64,000 nt of DNA from an uncultured Verrucomicrobiota bacterium. Its GTDB lineage: Bacteria > Verrucomicrobiota > Kiritimatiellia > CAIQIC01 > Lenti-01. Numbering within the stretch: the first letter of the stretch is position 1; the number at the start of each line of letters is the position of its first letter. Made by a program: the position numbers and the translations under genes. A model generated the notes under the pieces. The model did no database searches. It was not told where the DNA came from and saw nothing but the letters and a program-made list of their open reading frames with translations. Of this stretch, positions 26,592 to 35,548 are shown in pieces. The stretch spans positions 1-64,000 of the forward strand of contig CALMNW010000086.1 in the NCBI GenBank assembly GCA_937872095.1, given 5' to 3'.

Positions 26592-29174
26592 CTAGCCCTC
26601 CGCGGAATGGCGCCGCAGCGGCGGGCAGAGGCTGACGTTCACCTCCCGCGCGATGCCGTCGGCCACCAGCCACGTGCCTTCGGGACTCAAGTCGTCCGCA
26701 CGCACGACGCGCAGCACGTGGTCCAGCCCGGCCGCTTCCGGCGCAAGTTCCGCCAGCCGGTTCGGCGCGGCCAGCAACGCGTCGAGATTGAGCCGGTTTC
26801 CCTCGCGGCCCGGGAAGAGCGCGAAGTAGAGGACGTTCATCTCCACCAGCTCCCCGAAGAAATGCGTGCCCAGCGAGACGTCCGGCGTCAGGAAATCGTG
26901 CATCATCATCAACTCGCAGATCGCCGTCATGCGGCTGATTTCGGAAAAGCGGACGGGCACGCCGAGCGACGCCATGTGCGTGCCCCAGCGGCCGGGCCCG
27001 ATCGCCAGGGCGCCGACGGAGACCGGGGCCAGCGCCCGGTTTACCGCGCCCACCGCCCGCGCCACCGGATGGCGGTCGCGTTCGGGCAGCGCCCCGTAGA
27101 CGTCCGGCACCACGAGCACCAGCCAATCGAGGCGTTCCACGCGGCTGTGCCCCACCACGGCGCCGCGACCCGCCAACAGGATGCCTTCGGCCGGGCATTC
27201 CACCTGCGGCACGTGGGGATTGTGGGTGCCTTGCACCTGCAACGGACGGCATTGCAGCAGGTTGATCATGTAGTTTTTTCCGTCCGGCATGAAATTCACG
27301 GCAAACTCGACGTCCACCGGCTTGCCGTAGGCGGCTTCGAGCGTCTCGAGCAGTTTCCGGAAGTTCTCCACGAAACCGGTGCGCGTCAGCAGGCCGTCGA
27401 ACGTCAGGAAACGCCCGCCGCCGTCCGTTTCGGTGGTGAACAAATCGACGGGCACGCCCTGCGCGCGTTCGATCAGCTCGGCGAACTCGCCGGTCGCGAG
27501 CCGGCCGCCGGCCAGATCCACGAAATCCACCCGCCGCTGCGTGTGGCGGACGATTTCGTCGAGGCTGCCTTCGGGCCGGCGCAACGGCGCGTTCAGCGCG
27601 ACGACGCGCGTGTAATCGTCGTCCACGCGGTCCACCGCGCGCGTGCCGAGGCCGTACACGAGCCGCAGCACGCCCGCCGCGGGATCGATTTCGGGACCCC
27701 AGACGAAGGGGTTGTAGGAAAACCCCACGCCGGCCAGATGGGGATAGAACGCGTTGCCCTGCAATTCGCCCGTCACGCGCATCACCAGCAGCGCCATCTG
27801 TTCGTCGCGCTTCAGCAACCCGTGGCGTTCGCGGTAGGACAGCGCTTCGCGGCTCATGCTGCTGGCGTAGACCGAACGGATCGCGTCGAGGAAGTTCCGC
27901 AACCGCTCTTCCAGCGGTCCCTGGTTCGCGCAGAACACGCTGTCGTACTTGCCCGCGAACGAATTGCCGAAGGCATCCTCCAGCAGCGAGCTCGACCGCA
28001 CGATCACCGGATACTGGCCGAAATAGTCCAGCATCTTCTCGAACAACCGCACTTCGTAGTTCGAAAACTTTCCGCTCAGGATGCGCTCCTGGGCCTCGTC
28101 GACGCCGTCGAGAAAGGTGTCGGCGGAATGCTGCATTTCGCGGATCTTCCACAGCCCGTTGCGCACCATGAAGGAATAGAACACGTCCGAGCCGATGTAG
28201 AACGAATCGTGTTCCTCCAGCTGGGTGCCCAGTTCGGGACGCTCGCGCTCCGCGATCTTCCGCGCCAGCAGCATGCCCACCGTCTTGCCGCCGATCAGTC
28301 CCGTGCCGACCATCCGCCAGCGGACGTCCAGCAGGTCTTCCAGCGTGAAATACTCGTCCACCAGCGGCAGAATGGATTCGTCGCGGGTCACCATCATGCC
28401 GACGAGCTGGCGCTTCAGTTCGGCGGCTTCGGCCCCGCGCGCGGCCCCGGCGCGAACGATTTCCTCGGTCCGCCGCACCACGTCGTCGCCGTAGGTTTCG
28501 ATGCGCTCCGCTTTCGGCAGCACCCGCCCCATGACTTGCGTCAGCACCGCGCTCGAGCGCACGACGGACAAGCGCTTCGCGCCGTCCCACTCCAGCATCA
28601 GATGGATCGTCGGCGAATGCCGGAACTCGGTCTTGATCGGCAGGAGATACAGCGTCTCTCCGCGTCCGAACACTTCCAGAAACAGTTGCGTGGTGGCGCG
28701 CACCGGCTCCACCGCCAGCCGCGAATGGCGCCCCCGCAACAATCCGAAATAGGCGACCGTATCCAGCCGATAGAGATACGGGCAGGTCAGCATGAAGAAG
28801 TTGCCCAGCATCGCGTCCGAACACCAGTTCGTCGCCAGATCCGACAGGCAATCGAACAGATAGTAGGCGCCGAGGCCGTGGTCGCCGATCACCGCATGGA
28901 TTTGGTGGAGGAAAACCTCGAACCCCGCCTGGGCATCCAGCCGGCATTCCTCGCAGAAGCCCTCCGGCACGAGACGCTCGTGGCGCGCAAACCGGAAATA
29001 GACCAATTTGCGGCCGTCGCGTTTCGCCGCTTCCGCGTAGGGCGTGGCCAGCCGCCGATACTGGCCGACGTCGTCCACGTTCCAGACGACGTTGTCCCCC
29101 GCCAGAATTCCCGTCAGGGCGGCGTCCAGTTCCGGCAGGCCCGTCGTATCGATCGGCACGTTGTTTTTAGGCAT
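26592..29174 (-). CDS. Stand-alone PEP/pyruvate-binding (PPDK_N) domain protein
   Basis: The 860-residue protein carries the ATP-grasp-like domain of PEP synthase and pyruvate phosphate dikinase. IGGKTVGMLLARKI lies near 287-300, VIVRSSSLLEDAFGNSFAGKY near 385-405, and YGKPVDVEFAVNF with LLQCRPLQ near 620-650. The phosphohistidine swivel domain and PEP barrel are absent, so it cannot be a complete synthase. Residues 10-190 resemble a RecA/KaiC-like fold with a degenerate nucleotide loop (GILAGDNVVWNV). The start at 29174 has no ribosome-binding site but a -10 box 9 nt away. Such proteins are common in anaerobes and their substrate is unknown. Phosphotransfer is an inference. Confidence 0.8.
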   Translation of the reverse strand: MPKNNVPIDTTGLPELDAALTGILAGDNVVWNVDDVGQYRRLATPYAEAAKRDGRKLVYFRFARHERLVPEGFCEECRLDAQAGFEVFLHQIHAVIGDHGLGAYYLFDCLSDLATNWCSDAMLGNFFMLTCPYLYRLDTVAYFGLLRGRHSRLAVEPVRATTQLFLEVFGRGETLYLLPIKTEFRHSPTIHLMLEWDGAKRLSVVRSSAVLTQVMGRVLPKAERIETYGDDVVRRTEEIVRAGAARGAEAAELKRQLVGMMVTRDESILPLVDEYFTLEDLLDVRWRMVGTGLIGGKTVGMLLARKIAERERPELGTQLEEHDSFYIGSDVFYSFMVRNGLWKIREMQHSADTFLDGVDEAQERILSGKFSNYEVRLFEKMLDYFGQYPVIVRSSSLLEDAFGNSFAGKYDSVFCANQGPLEERLRNFLDAIRSVYASSMSREALSYRERHGLLKRDEQMALLVMRVTGELQGNAFYPHLAGVGFSYNPFVWGPEIDPAAGVLRLVYGLGTRAVDRVDDDYTRVVALNAPLRRPEGSLDEIVRHTQRRVDFVDLAGGRLATGEFAELIERAQGVPVDLFTTETDGGGRFLTFDGLLTRTGFVENFRKLLETLEAAYGKPVDVEFAVNFMPDGKNYMINLLQCRPLQVQGTHNPHVPQVECPAEGILLAGRGAVVGHSRVERLDWLVLVVPDVYGALPERDRHPVARAVGAVNRALAPVSVGALAIGPGRWGTHMASLGVPVRFSEISRMTAICELMMMHDFLTPDVSLGTHFFGELVEMNVLYFALFPGREGNRLNLDALLAAPNRLAELAPEAAGLDHVLRVVRADDLSPEGTWLVADGIAREVNVSLCPPLRRHSAEG

Positions 29175-29183
29175 GGCGGGCCC

Positions 29184-29213
29184 ACTGTAGTCGTTCCGCC
29201 CGCCTTCGTTCAA
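29184..29213 (-). promoter_or_regulatory. Probable promoter of the PPDK_N protein gene, leaderless
   Basis: On the minus strand TTGAAC (29213-29208), an 18-nt spacer and TACAGT (29189-29184) lie 9 nt before the ATG. Confidence 0.5.
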
Positions 29214-29348
29214 TCCCGAATCCCGCGGCCTTGGGCGCAAAGGCGCCCGTGCCGCAATTTTTGCTGGCGAAACGCTCCACGTTCTGCCATATGCTGTTCC
29301 GTCTGATGGCGCGGATTTCCGCCCGGCGGACGGAAGGATTTAATCGAC

Positions 29349-30236
29349 ATGGATCACCGGACATCCCAGCTCGCGCGCGTCTTGCTGGCGGGTCTGCTCG
29401 CCCTCGGGCTTGCCGCCTGCAAGCCCAAAGCCGGCGGCGGCCGCGACGCCGCCCCCCTGATCGGCGACGGCTGGACCGCCTATCGCCTCAGCGAATTCCA
29501 GAACGCGCAGCTCGCTTTCGAGGCCGCCCGCGACGCCGCCGAAAAGGGCTCCGACGACTGGGCCATGGCCACCTACGGCCTCGCCACCGTCTGGGATCTG
29601 CGCCGCCCCGGCGAGGATCCGAAAAAGGCCACCGGCCTCTACAAGGAAATCCCCGCCGCCGCCCCCGACAGCCCCATGGTGCCCTGGACCGAGTTGGCGC
29701 TCGCCCGTCAGCTGCACCTCGTGCCCGTCGGCCAGGAACCCGACTACGCCGCCGTCGACGCCGCCTACCAGCACATCCTCGACAAATATCCCGGCCACCT
29801 CGCCGCCAAGGAAGCGTTCCTCTATCTCCAGAGCATCCAGCTCGCCAAGCTCGAGCCGACGTCCACGCGCGCGGCGATCGCGAAGCTCGAGGATTTCGTC
29901 GCCCGCGAAAAAAAGGAATTCCTGAGCCCCGCCTGGTCGCTCCTGGCCGTGGGCTACACCACCCTCGGCGAACAGGAAAAACGGCTGCTGGCCGAAAAGA
30001 ATTCCTTCGAAACCACCGAGGTCGATCCCTCCGATCCCTTCATCGAATTCGCCTGGGCCTACTGGAATCTCGCCACCATCGCGGAATTCGAGACCGGCGA
30101 TTTCGATCTCGCCCGCAAGTACTACCAGCTGCTGATCGACAAATATCCCAAGGACATCCGCGTCTACGGCTGCAAGCAGGCGCTCGCGCGCATGGACGCG
30201 CTCGAAGCCAAGATCCGCGCCGAGGAGGGCATCTAG
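29349..30236 (+). CDS. TPR-like lipoprotein of the ABC import operon
   Basis: The 295 residues begin with a lipoprotein signal (LLAGLLALGLAAC, lipid cysteine at residue 24). The mature part is helical and repetitive. It shows TPR-like units such as AYRLSEFQNAQLAFEAARDAA, AAVDAAYQHILDKYPGH and DLARKYYQLLIDKYPKDI. It lacks enzymatic motifs and probably acts as a protein- or glycan-binding scaffold at the membrane. The solute-binding protein starts 2 bp after its stop, so they form one operon. This suggests an accessory role in substrate capture. Confidence 0.82.
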   Translation: MDHRTSQLARVLLAGLLALGLAACKPKAGGGRDAAPLIGDGWTAYRLSEFQNAQLAFEAARDAAEKGSDDWAMATYGLATVWDLRRPGEDPKKATGLYKEIPAAAPDSPMVPWTELALARQLHLVPVGQEPDYAAVDAAYQHILDKYPGHLAAKEAFLYLQSIQLAKLEPTSTRAAIAKLEDFVAREKKEFLSPAWSLLAVGYTTLGEQEKRLLAEKNSFETTEVDPSDPFIEFAWAYWNLATIAEFETGDFDLARKYYQLLIDKYPKDIRVYGCKQALARMDALEAKIRAEEGI

Positions 30237-30238
30237 CC

Positions 30239-31999
30239 ATGCCGAACTTCCTCAAATCCGCGTTCGCCTTCGTCCGCACCTACTTCGCCCTGCTGGTGGT
30301 CTTCGCCGTCTTCCTGTGGTCGGCCTGGGTCATCGCGACGTACCGCGCGCAGCAGACGCCCCCCGGCTCCACCGTCATCCGCCTGGGCCACTGGCAACTC
30401 GAAGCCAGCGTCCGCGAAGGCATCGACGAGATGGCCCGCGAGTACCAGAAAACGCATCCCGGCGTCATCGTCATCCAGGACGCGATTCCCGAAGGCACCT
30501 ACGGCCAGTGGGTCAGCACCCAGCTCATGGGCGGCACCGCGCCGGACATCATGCAGGTCGGCGCCATGCTGCCCGACAACATCTGGCTGTCCTACTACAA
30601 CCGCTACTTCCTGCCGCTCTCCCGCTACGTCAACGCGCCCAATCCGCACAACGCCGGCACCGACATCGCCGATCTGCCGCTCCGCCAGACCTACAAGGAC
30701 GGCATGAAAACCGCCTACGTCACGGAAATGCAGGAGTACATGTCCGTGCCGCTGTCGCAGTTCGGCGTGCGCATCTTCTACAACAAGGACCTGCTGAAGA
30801 AAATCACCGGCAGCGACGTCGCGCCGCTCGACTACCGCCAGTTCCTCGCCGTGTGCGAAAAAATCCGCGACACCACCAATCCCGTCAGCGGCGCCGCCTA
30901 CATCCCCATCGCCGGCTCGGCCTACCACTTCGGCCACTGGGACAGCATGATGTTCTCCCCCGTCACCTACGGCGCCCTGCGCCGCGCCGATTTCAACCGC
31001 GACGGCTTCGTCGGCAACGACGAGACCTTCGTCGCCTTCAAGACCGGCCTGCTCGATTTCACCTATCCGTCCTACGCCCTCTGGCTCAAGATGCTCCGCG
31101 AGGTCACCGACTACTTCCAGGTCGGCTACACCGGCCTCGGCCGCGACGAAGCCGTCTTCCTCTTCGCCCAGCAGCGCGCGGTCTTCATGACCACCGGCAC
31201 GTGGGACGCCCGCTCGCTCCAGGAGCAGGCCAAGGGCCAGTTCGAGGTCGGCATCATGGACTTCCCCATCCCGTCGCGCGACGATCCCGTCTACGGGGGC
31301 GTCGTCGAAGGCCGCATCTACGAATCCCCCGGCGCGGGCTTCCGGTTCGGCGTCAACCGCGACTCCAAGCACGTCGACGTCGCCGTGGATTTCCTGATGT
31401 TCCTCGCCTCGCAGAAAGGCAACGAAAAGCTCAACGCCATCATCGGCTGGATCCCGGCCATCGTCGGCACCGAGATCGATCCGCTGCTCCGGGCCTTCGA
31501 ACCGCACCTCGAAGGCATCTACGGCAACGTCAACTTCAACCTGGGCGGCAACACCGCCGTCACCTGGGGCCAGATCTACTCCCTCTACCAGGTCAACCAG
31601 ATCTCCCTCGCCGACTTCGCCAAGCAGTTCACGGCCTACTACCTGAAAAACGGGCTGAAGGACTTCCTGGAGCAGCAGCGCGACTGGCGCCGCGGCATGC
31701 AGCGCAACGAACAGTACCTCGCCGGCATCCGCGGCCGCGCCATCCTGGCCGACGAAGCCGCCGCCACGGCCACCAACGCCGAGGAAAAGTCCGCCGACGA
31801 ACTCGACGCCGAATCCGCCTGGGTGCGCTACCGCGCCATCACCGCCTCCCGCCAGATCTGGGGCGAACTCAACCACGCCCGCCAGATGGATCTCGTCAAT
31901 CGCGACAAGCTCCCCGAGGGCTTCGTCGGCCCCTACGAATATTCCTCCAACGTCCTCGCCAAGATCCGCCAACGCCTGCGCGAAGAGGCCCGGCCATGA
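30239..31999 (+). CDS. Membrane-anchored extracellular solute-binding protein (family 1, sugar type)
   Basis: The 586-residue protein has an N-terminal hydrophobic helix (residues 15-37) without a cleavage site or lipobox, so it is probably an uncleaved anchor. The binding-protein fold follows: IRLGHWQLEASVREGIDEMA, GGTAPDIMQVGAMLPDN, the hinge region FGVRIFYNKDLLKK and a late MTTGTWDARS. It is longer than typical maltose-binding proteins (about 400). Residues beyond about 470 form an additional helical tail. Substrate is probably an oligosaccharide by family. It is followed, after a 331-bp repeat-rich gap, by the fused permease gene. Confidence 0.85.
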   Translation: MPNFLKSAFAFVRTYFALLVVFAVFLWSAWVIATYRAQQTPPGSTVIRLGHWQLEASVREGIDEMAREYQKTHPGVIVIQDAIPEGTYGQWVSTQLMGGTAPDIMQVGAMLPDNIWLSYYNRYFLPLSRYVNAPNPHNAGTDIADLPLRQTYKDGMKTAYVTEMQEYMSVPLSQFGVRIFYNKDLLKKITGSDVAPLDYRQFLAVCEKIRDTTNPVSGAAYIPIAGSAYHFGHWDSMMFSPVTYGALRRADFNRDGFVGNDETFVAFKTGLLDFTYPSYALWLKMLREVTDYFQVGYTGLGRDEAVFLFAQQRAVFMTTGTWDARSLQEQAKGQFEVGIMDFPIPSRDDPVYGGVVEGRIYESPGAGFRFGVNRDSKHVDVAVDFLMFLASQKGNEKLNAIIGWIPAIVGTEIDPLLRAFEPHLEGIYGNVNFNLGGNTAVTWGQIYSLYQVNQISLADFAKQFTAYYLKNGLKDFLEQQRDWRRGMQRNEQYLAGIRGRAILADEAAATATNAEEKSADELDAESAWVRYRAITASRQIWGELNHARQMDLVNRDKLPEGFVGPYEYSSNVLAKIRQRLREEARP

Positions 32000-32011
32000 T
32001 GGCCGCCCGAT

Positions 32012-32049
32012 CCCAATATCCAATGTCCAATTTCCAATATCCAATCATC
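32012..32049. repeat. Dispersed spacer repeat (CCAATATCCAAT type)
   Basis: Tandem variants CCAATATCCAAT, GTCCAATTTCCAATAT and CCAATCATCA, the reverse complement of the ATTGGATATTGG words at 13161-13243. Confidence 0.75.
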
Positions 32050-32065
32050 AAGTCCAATCTCGCCG

Positions 32066-32184
32066 AAAGTTTTTACGTTCTACGTAAAAACGGCCCAAAG
32101 TTTTTACGTAGCGTGGAAAAATCGCCCAAAGTTTTTACGTTCTACGTAAAAATCGCCCAAAGTTTTTACGTTCTACGTAATACC
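32066..32184. repeat. 31-bp tandem repeat, nearly four units, each with a palindrome
   Basis: Units start at 32066, 32097, 32128 and 32159 (the last cut short). Each begins AAAGTTTTTACGT and units 1-3 end in CGGCCC or TCGCCC. Units 1, 3 and 4 have arms TTTTTACGT and ACGTAAAAA (4: ACGTAATA) around TCT. Unit 2 replaces the right arm with AGCGTGGAAAAA, which matches the palindromes at 11288-11331. The array lies inside an operon, between the binding protein and permease genes. Confidence 0.88.
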
Positions 32185-32231
32185 CTGGCAGGGGCGGCTC
32201 GCCGCGCCGTCCGGGCGGTTCGTCCGCCCTG

Positions 32232-32330
32232 TTGGATATTGGACATTGGATATTGGATATTGAATATTCCGTCTTTAGTTTCTCCCCCCCTTCCCTCCTG
32301 ACCTCTGAACCCTGAACCCTGTGAACTGAA
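32232..32330. repeat. Dispersed spacer repeats before the permease gene
   Basis: TTGGATATTGGACATTGG and further TATTGGATATTGAATATT copies occupy 32232-32268. CTCTGAACCCTGAACCCTG repeats occupy 32303-32322, just before the ATG. Between this block and the tandem array lies about 45 bp of GC-rich sequence without a gene. Confidence 0.7.
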
Positions 32331-34742
32331 ATGCAGCCTAAAGAAGTCCAAGCCAACCAGCTCCGCCATCACTGGGAAATCTACTTCTTCATCGTCCCGA
32401 CGCTGATCCTGATCGGGCTGTTCCAGTACTATCCGGCCAGCTCGGGTATCTTCCACTCCCTGTTCCGCTGGAACGGGTCGGACATCTCGGAATTCGTCGG
32501 CTTCGAAAACTACGCCGATCTGCTCAAAAACCTCGAGTTCTGGAATTCGTTCAAGCTGGCGTTCATCCTCGGCTTCTGGAACGTGGTCAAGATGATCCCG
32601 GCGCTGCTGGTGGCCGTCTGCATCCACCGCTGCACGTCGGAGAAGATGCAGTTCTTCTACCGTACGCTGTTCGTCGTGCCGATGGTCATCCCCGGCCTGA
32701 TCACGGTGCTGATCTGGCGGTCGTTCTTCTTCGAGGCCACCGCCGGCTACCTCAACCAGTTCCTCGACTGGACCGGCCTCATGACCCTCCTCCAGCATGG
32801 CGGCACGTTCATCGCCGCCAAGCTCGCCGATCCCTCCCTCGGCGGCATCGCCAAATCCTTCTTCGAATCCTTCGACTGGCTCACCGCCTTCAAGGCCGGC
32901 ACCGCGCCCGCCTGGCTCGGCGATCCCAAGATCATCATCATCGCCTGCGTTGTCTGGGGCTTCCCCTGGGTCGGTTCGTTCGCCGTCCTCACCCACCTCG
33001 CCAAGCTGCAGAACATCTCCAAGGACGTCTACGAGGCCGCCGACATCGACGGCGCGACCTGGTGGAGCCGGTTCACCAAAATCGAGCTGCCGCTGCTGAT
33101 GGGCTCGATCTACCTGCTACTCGTCTTCGCCATCATCGACACCATCAAGGACGCCGGCATGATCCTGGCCCTGGCCGGCATCGCGGGCGGTCCCGGCGGC
33201 AAGGCGACAGTCCCGGCGCTGTTCATGCTGCGGAAGGCGTTCATGGACCAGCAAATGGGCTACGCCTGCGCCGTCGGCATCGTGCTGACCGTCGTCGTGC
33301 TGCTGCTCCAGAAGATCTGCAACATGCTGCTGCAGCCGGAACCCGAAGGCGGCGCCAAACCCGGCAAGTCGGCCTGGTTCGGCATACTCGCGCTCTACGC
33401 TTTCGCCGAGGCCTACCTCTTCTTCAAGGGTGTTTTGCTGCCCAAGACGGCCACGCCGGCGATCTTCGCGGCGTTCGCCGGCGGGCTCGTTCTCAAGCTC
33501 GGACTGCTGGTGGCCGTGCCTGTCGCGCTGCGCAAGTTCGGCGCGGCGCTCCGCAGCGGGCTCTTCCTCGTCGCCGCCGCCCTGATCGCCGCTGCGATCT
33601 TCGGCCACGCCGGCGTCGCCTGGCTGCTGTTCGGCTTCGCGTTGCTGCTGATGCTCGCCCGCAGCCTCTTCAAAACCGCCATCGGCGCCGCCGGCGTCGT
33701 CCTGATCGGCTACGGCGTCGCCGGCGGCTCGCTCAACATGATCGTTTCCGGCGCGATTTTCCTCATCCTCGCCACGCCGTGGGGCCAGATTTCCTCCCGC
33801 CTCGACAAGGCCTACCTCGCCCGCTGCATGAAGCGCCCGACGCCGCCCGTCAGCCAAGGCGACCTCTACGTCGCGCGCTCCTTTGCCCGGCAGCAGATGC
33901 CGGCCTACAAGGCCGCCGCCGTCGTCGGCGACTGGGGCCTGCGCTTCTCCAAGCACACCTTCATCTGGTTCGTCCTCGCTTTCGCCTTTCTGCCGCTCTA
34001 CCTGATGCTGATCGTGTCGCTCAAGGACAACAACCAGTTCTACCTGAACCCCACTACCCTGACCCAGCCGACCCACTGGAACAACTGGTCCACGGCCTGG
34101 GCCATGGTTTCGCCCACCGTCGCCAACTCGATTTTCCTGTCCACGACGGCCACTTTCTTCATCGTCATCTTCGGTTTGGCCGGCGCCTACTTCTTCGCCC
34201 GCCTGAAGGTGCCGCTGTCCTCGTTCCTCTGGAACGCGCTGCTGCTGCTGATGATGATGCCCATGATCGCCAACCTCGTGCCCCTGTTCATCCTGTTGCG
34301 CGACATGAGCCTGCTCAACACCCTCACCGCCCTGATCCTCGTCGGCGCCTCCGGCGGCCAGGCCTTCGCCATTTTCGTGTTCCGCAACTTCATCGCCGAT
34401 ATCCCGCAGGACCTGTTCGAAGCCGCCGAAATCGACGGCGCCAACCACTTCCAGCAGCTCAAACTCGTCGTCATCCCGCTGTCCGGCCCGATCATGGGCA
34501 CCGTCGCCGTCATGCAGTTCCTCGGCCAGTGGAACGAGTTCGTCATGCCCCTGATCGTCATGCGCGAGCAGGCCCGCCTGCCCGTCACCGTCCAGTTGAT
34601 CCGCATGGCCGGCGAATACATCAAGCTCTGGGGCCCCCTGATGGCCGGCTATGCCATCGCCTCCATCCCCGTCATCATCCTCTTCACCTTCTCCATGAAG
34701 CTCTTCGTCAAGGGCCTCACCGAAGGCGCCGTGAAGGGATAG
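32331..34742 (+). CDS. Fused MalF-MalG-type ABC sugar permease
   Basis: One 803-residue chain contains two complete permease units. The MalF-like unit (about 15-330) has the EAA loop EAADIDGATWWSRFTKIELP starting near residue 235. The MalG-like unit (about 535-803) has EAAEIDGANHFQQLKLVVIP starting near 697. Between them lies an unusual hydrophobic linker (about 345-500) with roughly five predicted membrane helices unrelated to either unit. In normal importers the two permeases are separate genes and bind a MalK-type ATPase dimer. No ATPase gene is in the window, so it must be encoded elsewhere. The frame is continuous, so the fusion is genuine in this sequence. Confidence 0.88.
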   Translation: MQPKEVQANQLRHHWEIYFFIVPTLILIGLFQYYPASSGIFHSLFRWNGSDISEFVGFENYADLLKNLEFWNSFKLAFILGFWNVVKMIPALLVAVCIHRCTSEKMQFFYRTLFVVPMVIPGLITVLIWRSFFFEATAGYLNQFLDWTGLMTLLQHGGTFIAAKLADPSLGGIAKSFFESFDWLTAFKAGTAPAWLGDPKIIIIACVVWGFPWVGSFAVLTHLAKLQNISKDVYEAADIDGATWWSRFTKIELPLLMGSIYLLLVFAIIDTIKDAGMILALAGIAGGPGGKATVPALFMLRKAFMDQQMGYACAVGIVLTVVVLLLQKICNMLLQPEPEGGAKPGKSAWFGILALYAFAEAYLFFKGVLLPKTATPAIFAAFAGGLVLKLGLLVAVPVALRKFGAALRSGLFLVAAALIAAAIFGHAGVAWLLFGFALLLMLARSLFKTAIGAAGVVLIGYGVAGGSLNMIVSGAIFLILATPWGQISSRLDKAYLARCMKRPTPPVSQGDLYVARSFARQQMPAYKAAAVVGDWGLRFSKHTFIWFVLAFAFLPLYLMLIVSLKDNNQFYLNPTTLTQPTHWNNWSTAWAMVSPTVANSIFLSTTATFFIVIFGLAGAYFFARLKVPLSSFLWNALLLLMMMPMIANLVPLFILLRDMSLLNTLTALILVGASGGQAFAIFVFRNFIADIPQDLFEAAEIDGANHFQQLKLVVIPLSGPIMGTVAVMQFLGQWNEFVMPLIVMREQARLPVTVQLIRMAGEYIKLWGPLMAGYAIASIPVIILFTFSMKLFVKGLTEGAVKG

Positions 34743-34750
34743 AAAATCCG

Positions 34751-34820
34751 AATGTTCAATATCCAATATCCTATCTTCAATGTTCAACGGATTGAAGATT
34801 GATCATTGAATATTGATGAT
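34751..34820. repeat. Dispersed spacer repeat (CAATATCCAATAT / ATTGAAGATTGA type)
   Basis: AATGTTCAATATCCAATATCC is followed by TTCAATGTTCAACGG and then by the opposite orientation (ATTGAAGATTGATCATTGAATATTGAT cut by one base changes). Together they could form a loose stem. This block lies between the permease and the next gene. Confidence 0.7.
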
Positions 34821-34876
34821 TCGGCTTGGGTTTCCGGCTTTTCGGCCGGCCGACGGGATTAAAAGGACGCATGCTT

Positions 34877-35464
34877 ATGACCGCTCCGATCTTCTACGGC
34901 GACGAGATCCCGCTGGAATCCCATCTCATCGAGATCCGCATCCGGAAACTGGACCAGATGTTCGACTCGCGCGACCCATCGCCGTTTCTCGCGCAGGATC
35001 TCGACGACGACGCCCAGCAGTACGTCGTCGCCAGCGCCGGCGAGTTTTCCGCTCGCCTGCCGCTGGCCTTGGTCATCCATCTCCGCGAGCCGGTGGATTC
35101 GCCCGAGCATGCCCGCGACGCCGGCGAAGCCATCCGCGAGCACTTCAAGCGCCAGTCCGGTTTCGTTTCGCTGCGGCTGAATGATCTGCTCCACGACGGC
35201 TGGATCAGCCTCGCCATCGGCCTCGGCTTCCTCGCCGCCGCGCTGACCGCTTCGGCCGCCCTCGCGAAGGGCGCGGACACGCGGCCATGGATCGGCATCT
35301 TCCGCGAAGGCCTCGTCATCTGCGGTTGGGTCGCCATGTGGCGGCCCATTCAGACGTTCCTCTACGATTGGTGGCCTCTCCTCGGCGACCGGCGGCTCTT
35401 CGACCGCCTCGCCCGCATGCCCGTGCGGATCGTCAGTCCCGGCCCCGACCCGGCGAACTCCTGA
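34877..35464 (+). CDS. Hypothetical protein with two membrane helices
   Basis: The 195 residues are not recognised. Residues 1-110 are acidic and soluble (IEIRIRKLDQMFDSRDPSPF, then DDDAQQYVVASAGEFSARLP). Two hydrophobic segments follow, near 113-133 (WISLAIGLGFLAAALTASAA) and 144-165 (GLVICGWVAMWRPIQTFLYD), and a short basic tail ends the chain. AAGGA lies 9 nt before the ATG at 34877; the ATG two codons earlier is less well spaced. The layout suggests a cytoplasmic domain tethered to the inner membrane. Being 134 bp after the permease gene, it could belong to the same transcript. Confidence 0.72.
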   Translation: MTAPIFYGDEIPLESHLIEIRIRKLDQMFDSRDPSPFLAQDLDDDAQQYVVASAGEFSARLPLALVIHLREPVDSPEHARDAGEAIREHFKRQSGFVSLRLNDLLHDGWISLAIGLGFLAAALTASAALAKGADTRPWIGIFREGLVICGWVAMWRPIQTFLYDWWPLLGDRRLFDRLARMPVRIVSPGPDPANS

Positions 35465-35500
35465 ACCGTCCTCATCCGCCCTGTTGCGGGAACGGCCCCA

Positions 35501-35529
35501 TTGACCCGGCCGCGCCAAACTTCTATCTT
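35501..35529 (+). promoter_or_regulatory. Probable promoter of the ROK kinase gene
   Basis: TTGACC (35501-35506), a 17-nt spacer and TATCTT (35524-35529). A CGAGG ribosome-binding site lies between it and the ATG. Confidence 0.6.
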
Positions 35530-35548
35530 CCGGCTCGAGGATCAACCC

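Noticed and set aside
29231-30238. In-frame upstream extension of the solute-binding protein from 29231
   Set aside because: It is an Arg-rich frame overlapping the lipoprotein gene. The ATG at 30239 directly precedes the membrane anchor and sits 2 bp after the lipoprotein stop.
32066-32184. Possible CRISPR array
   Set aside because: The 31-bp period has no unique spacers between repeats; the whole unit is repeated. No cas gene is nearby.
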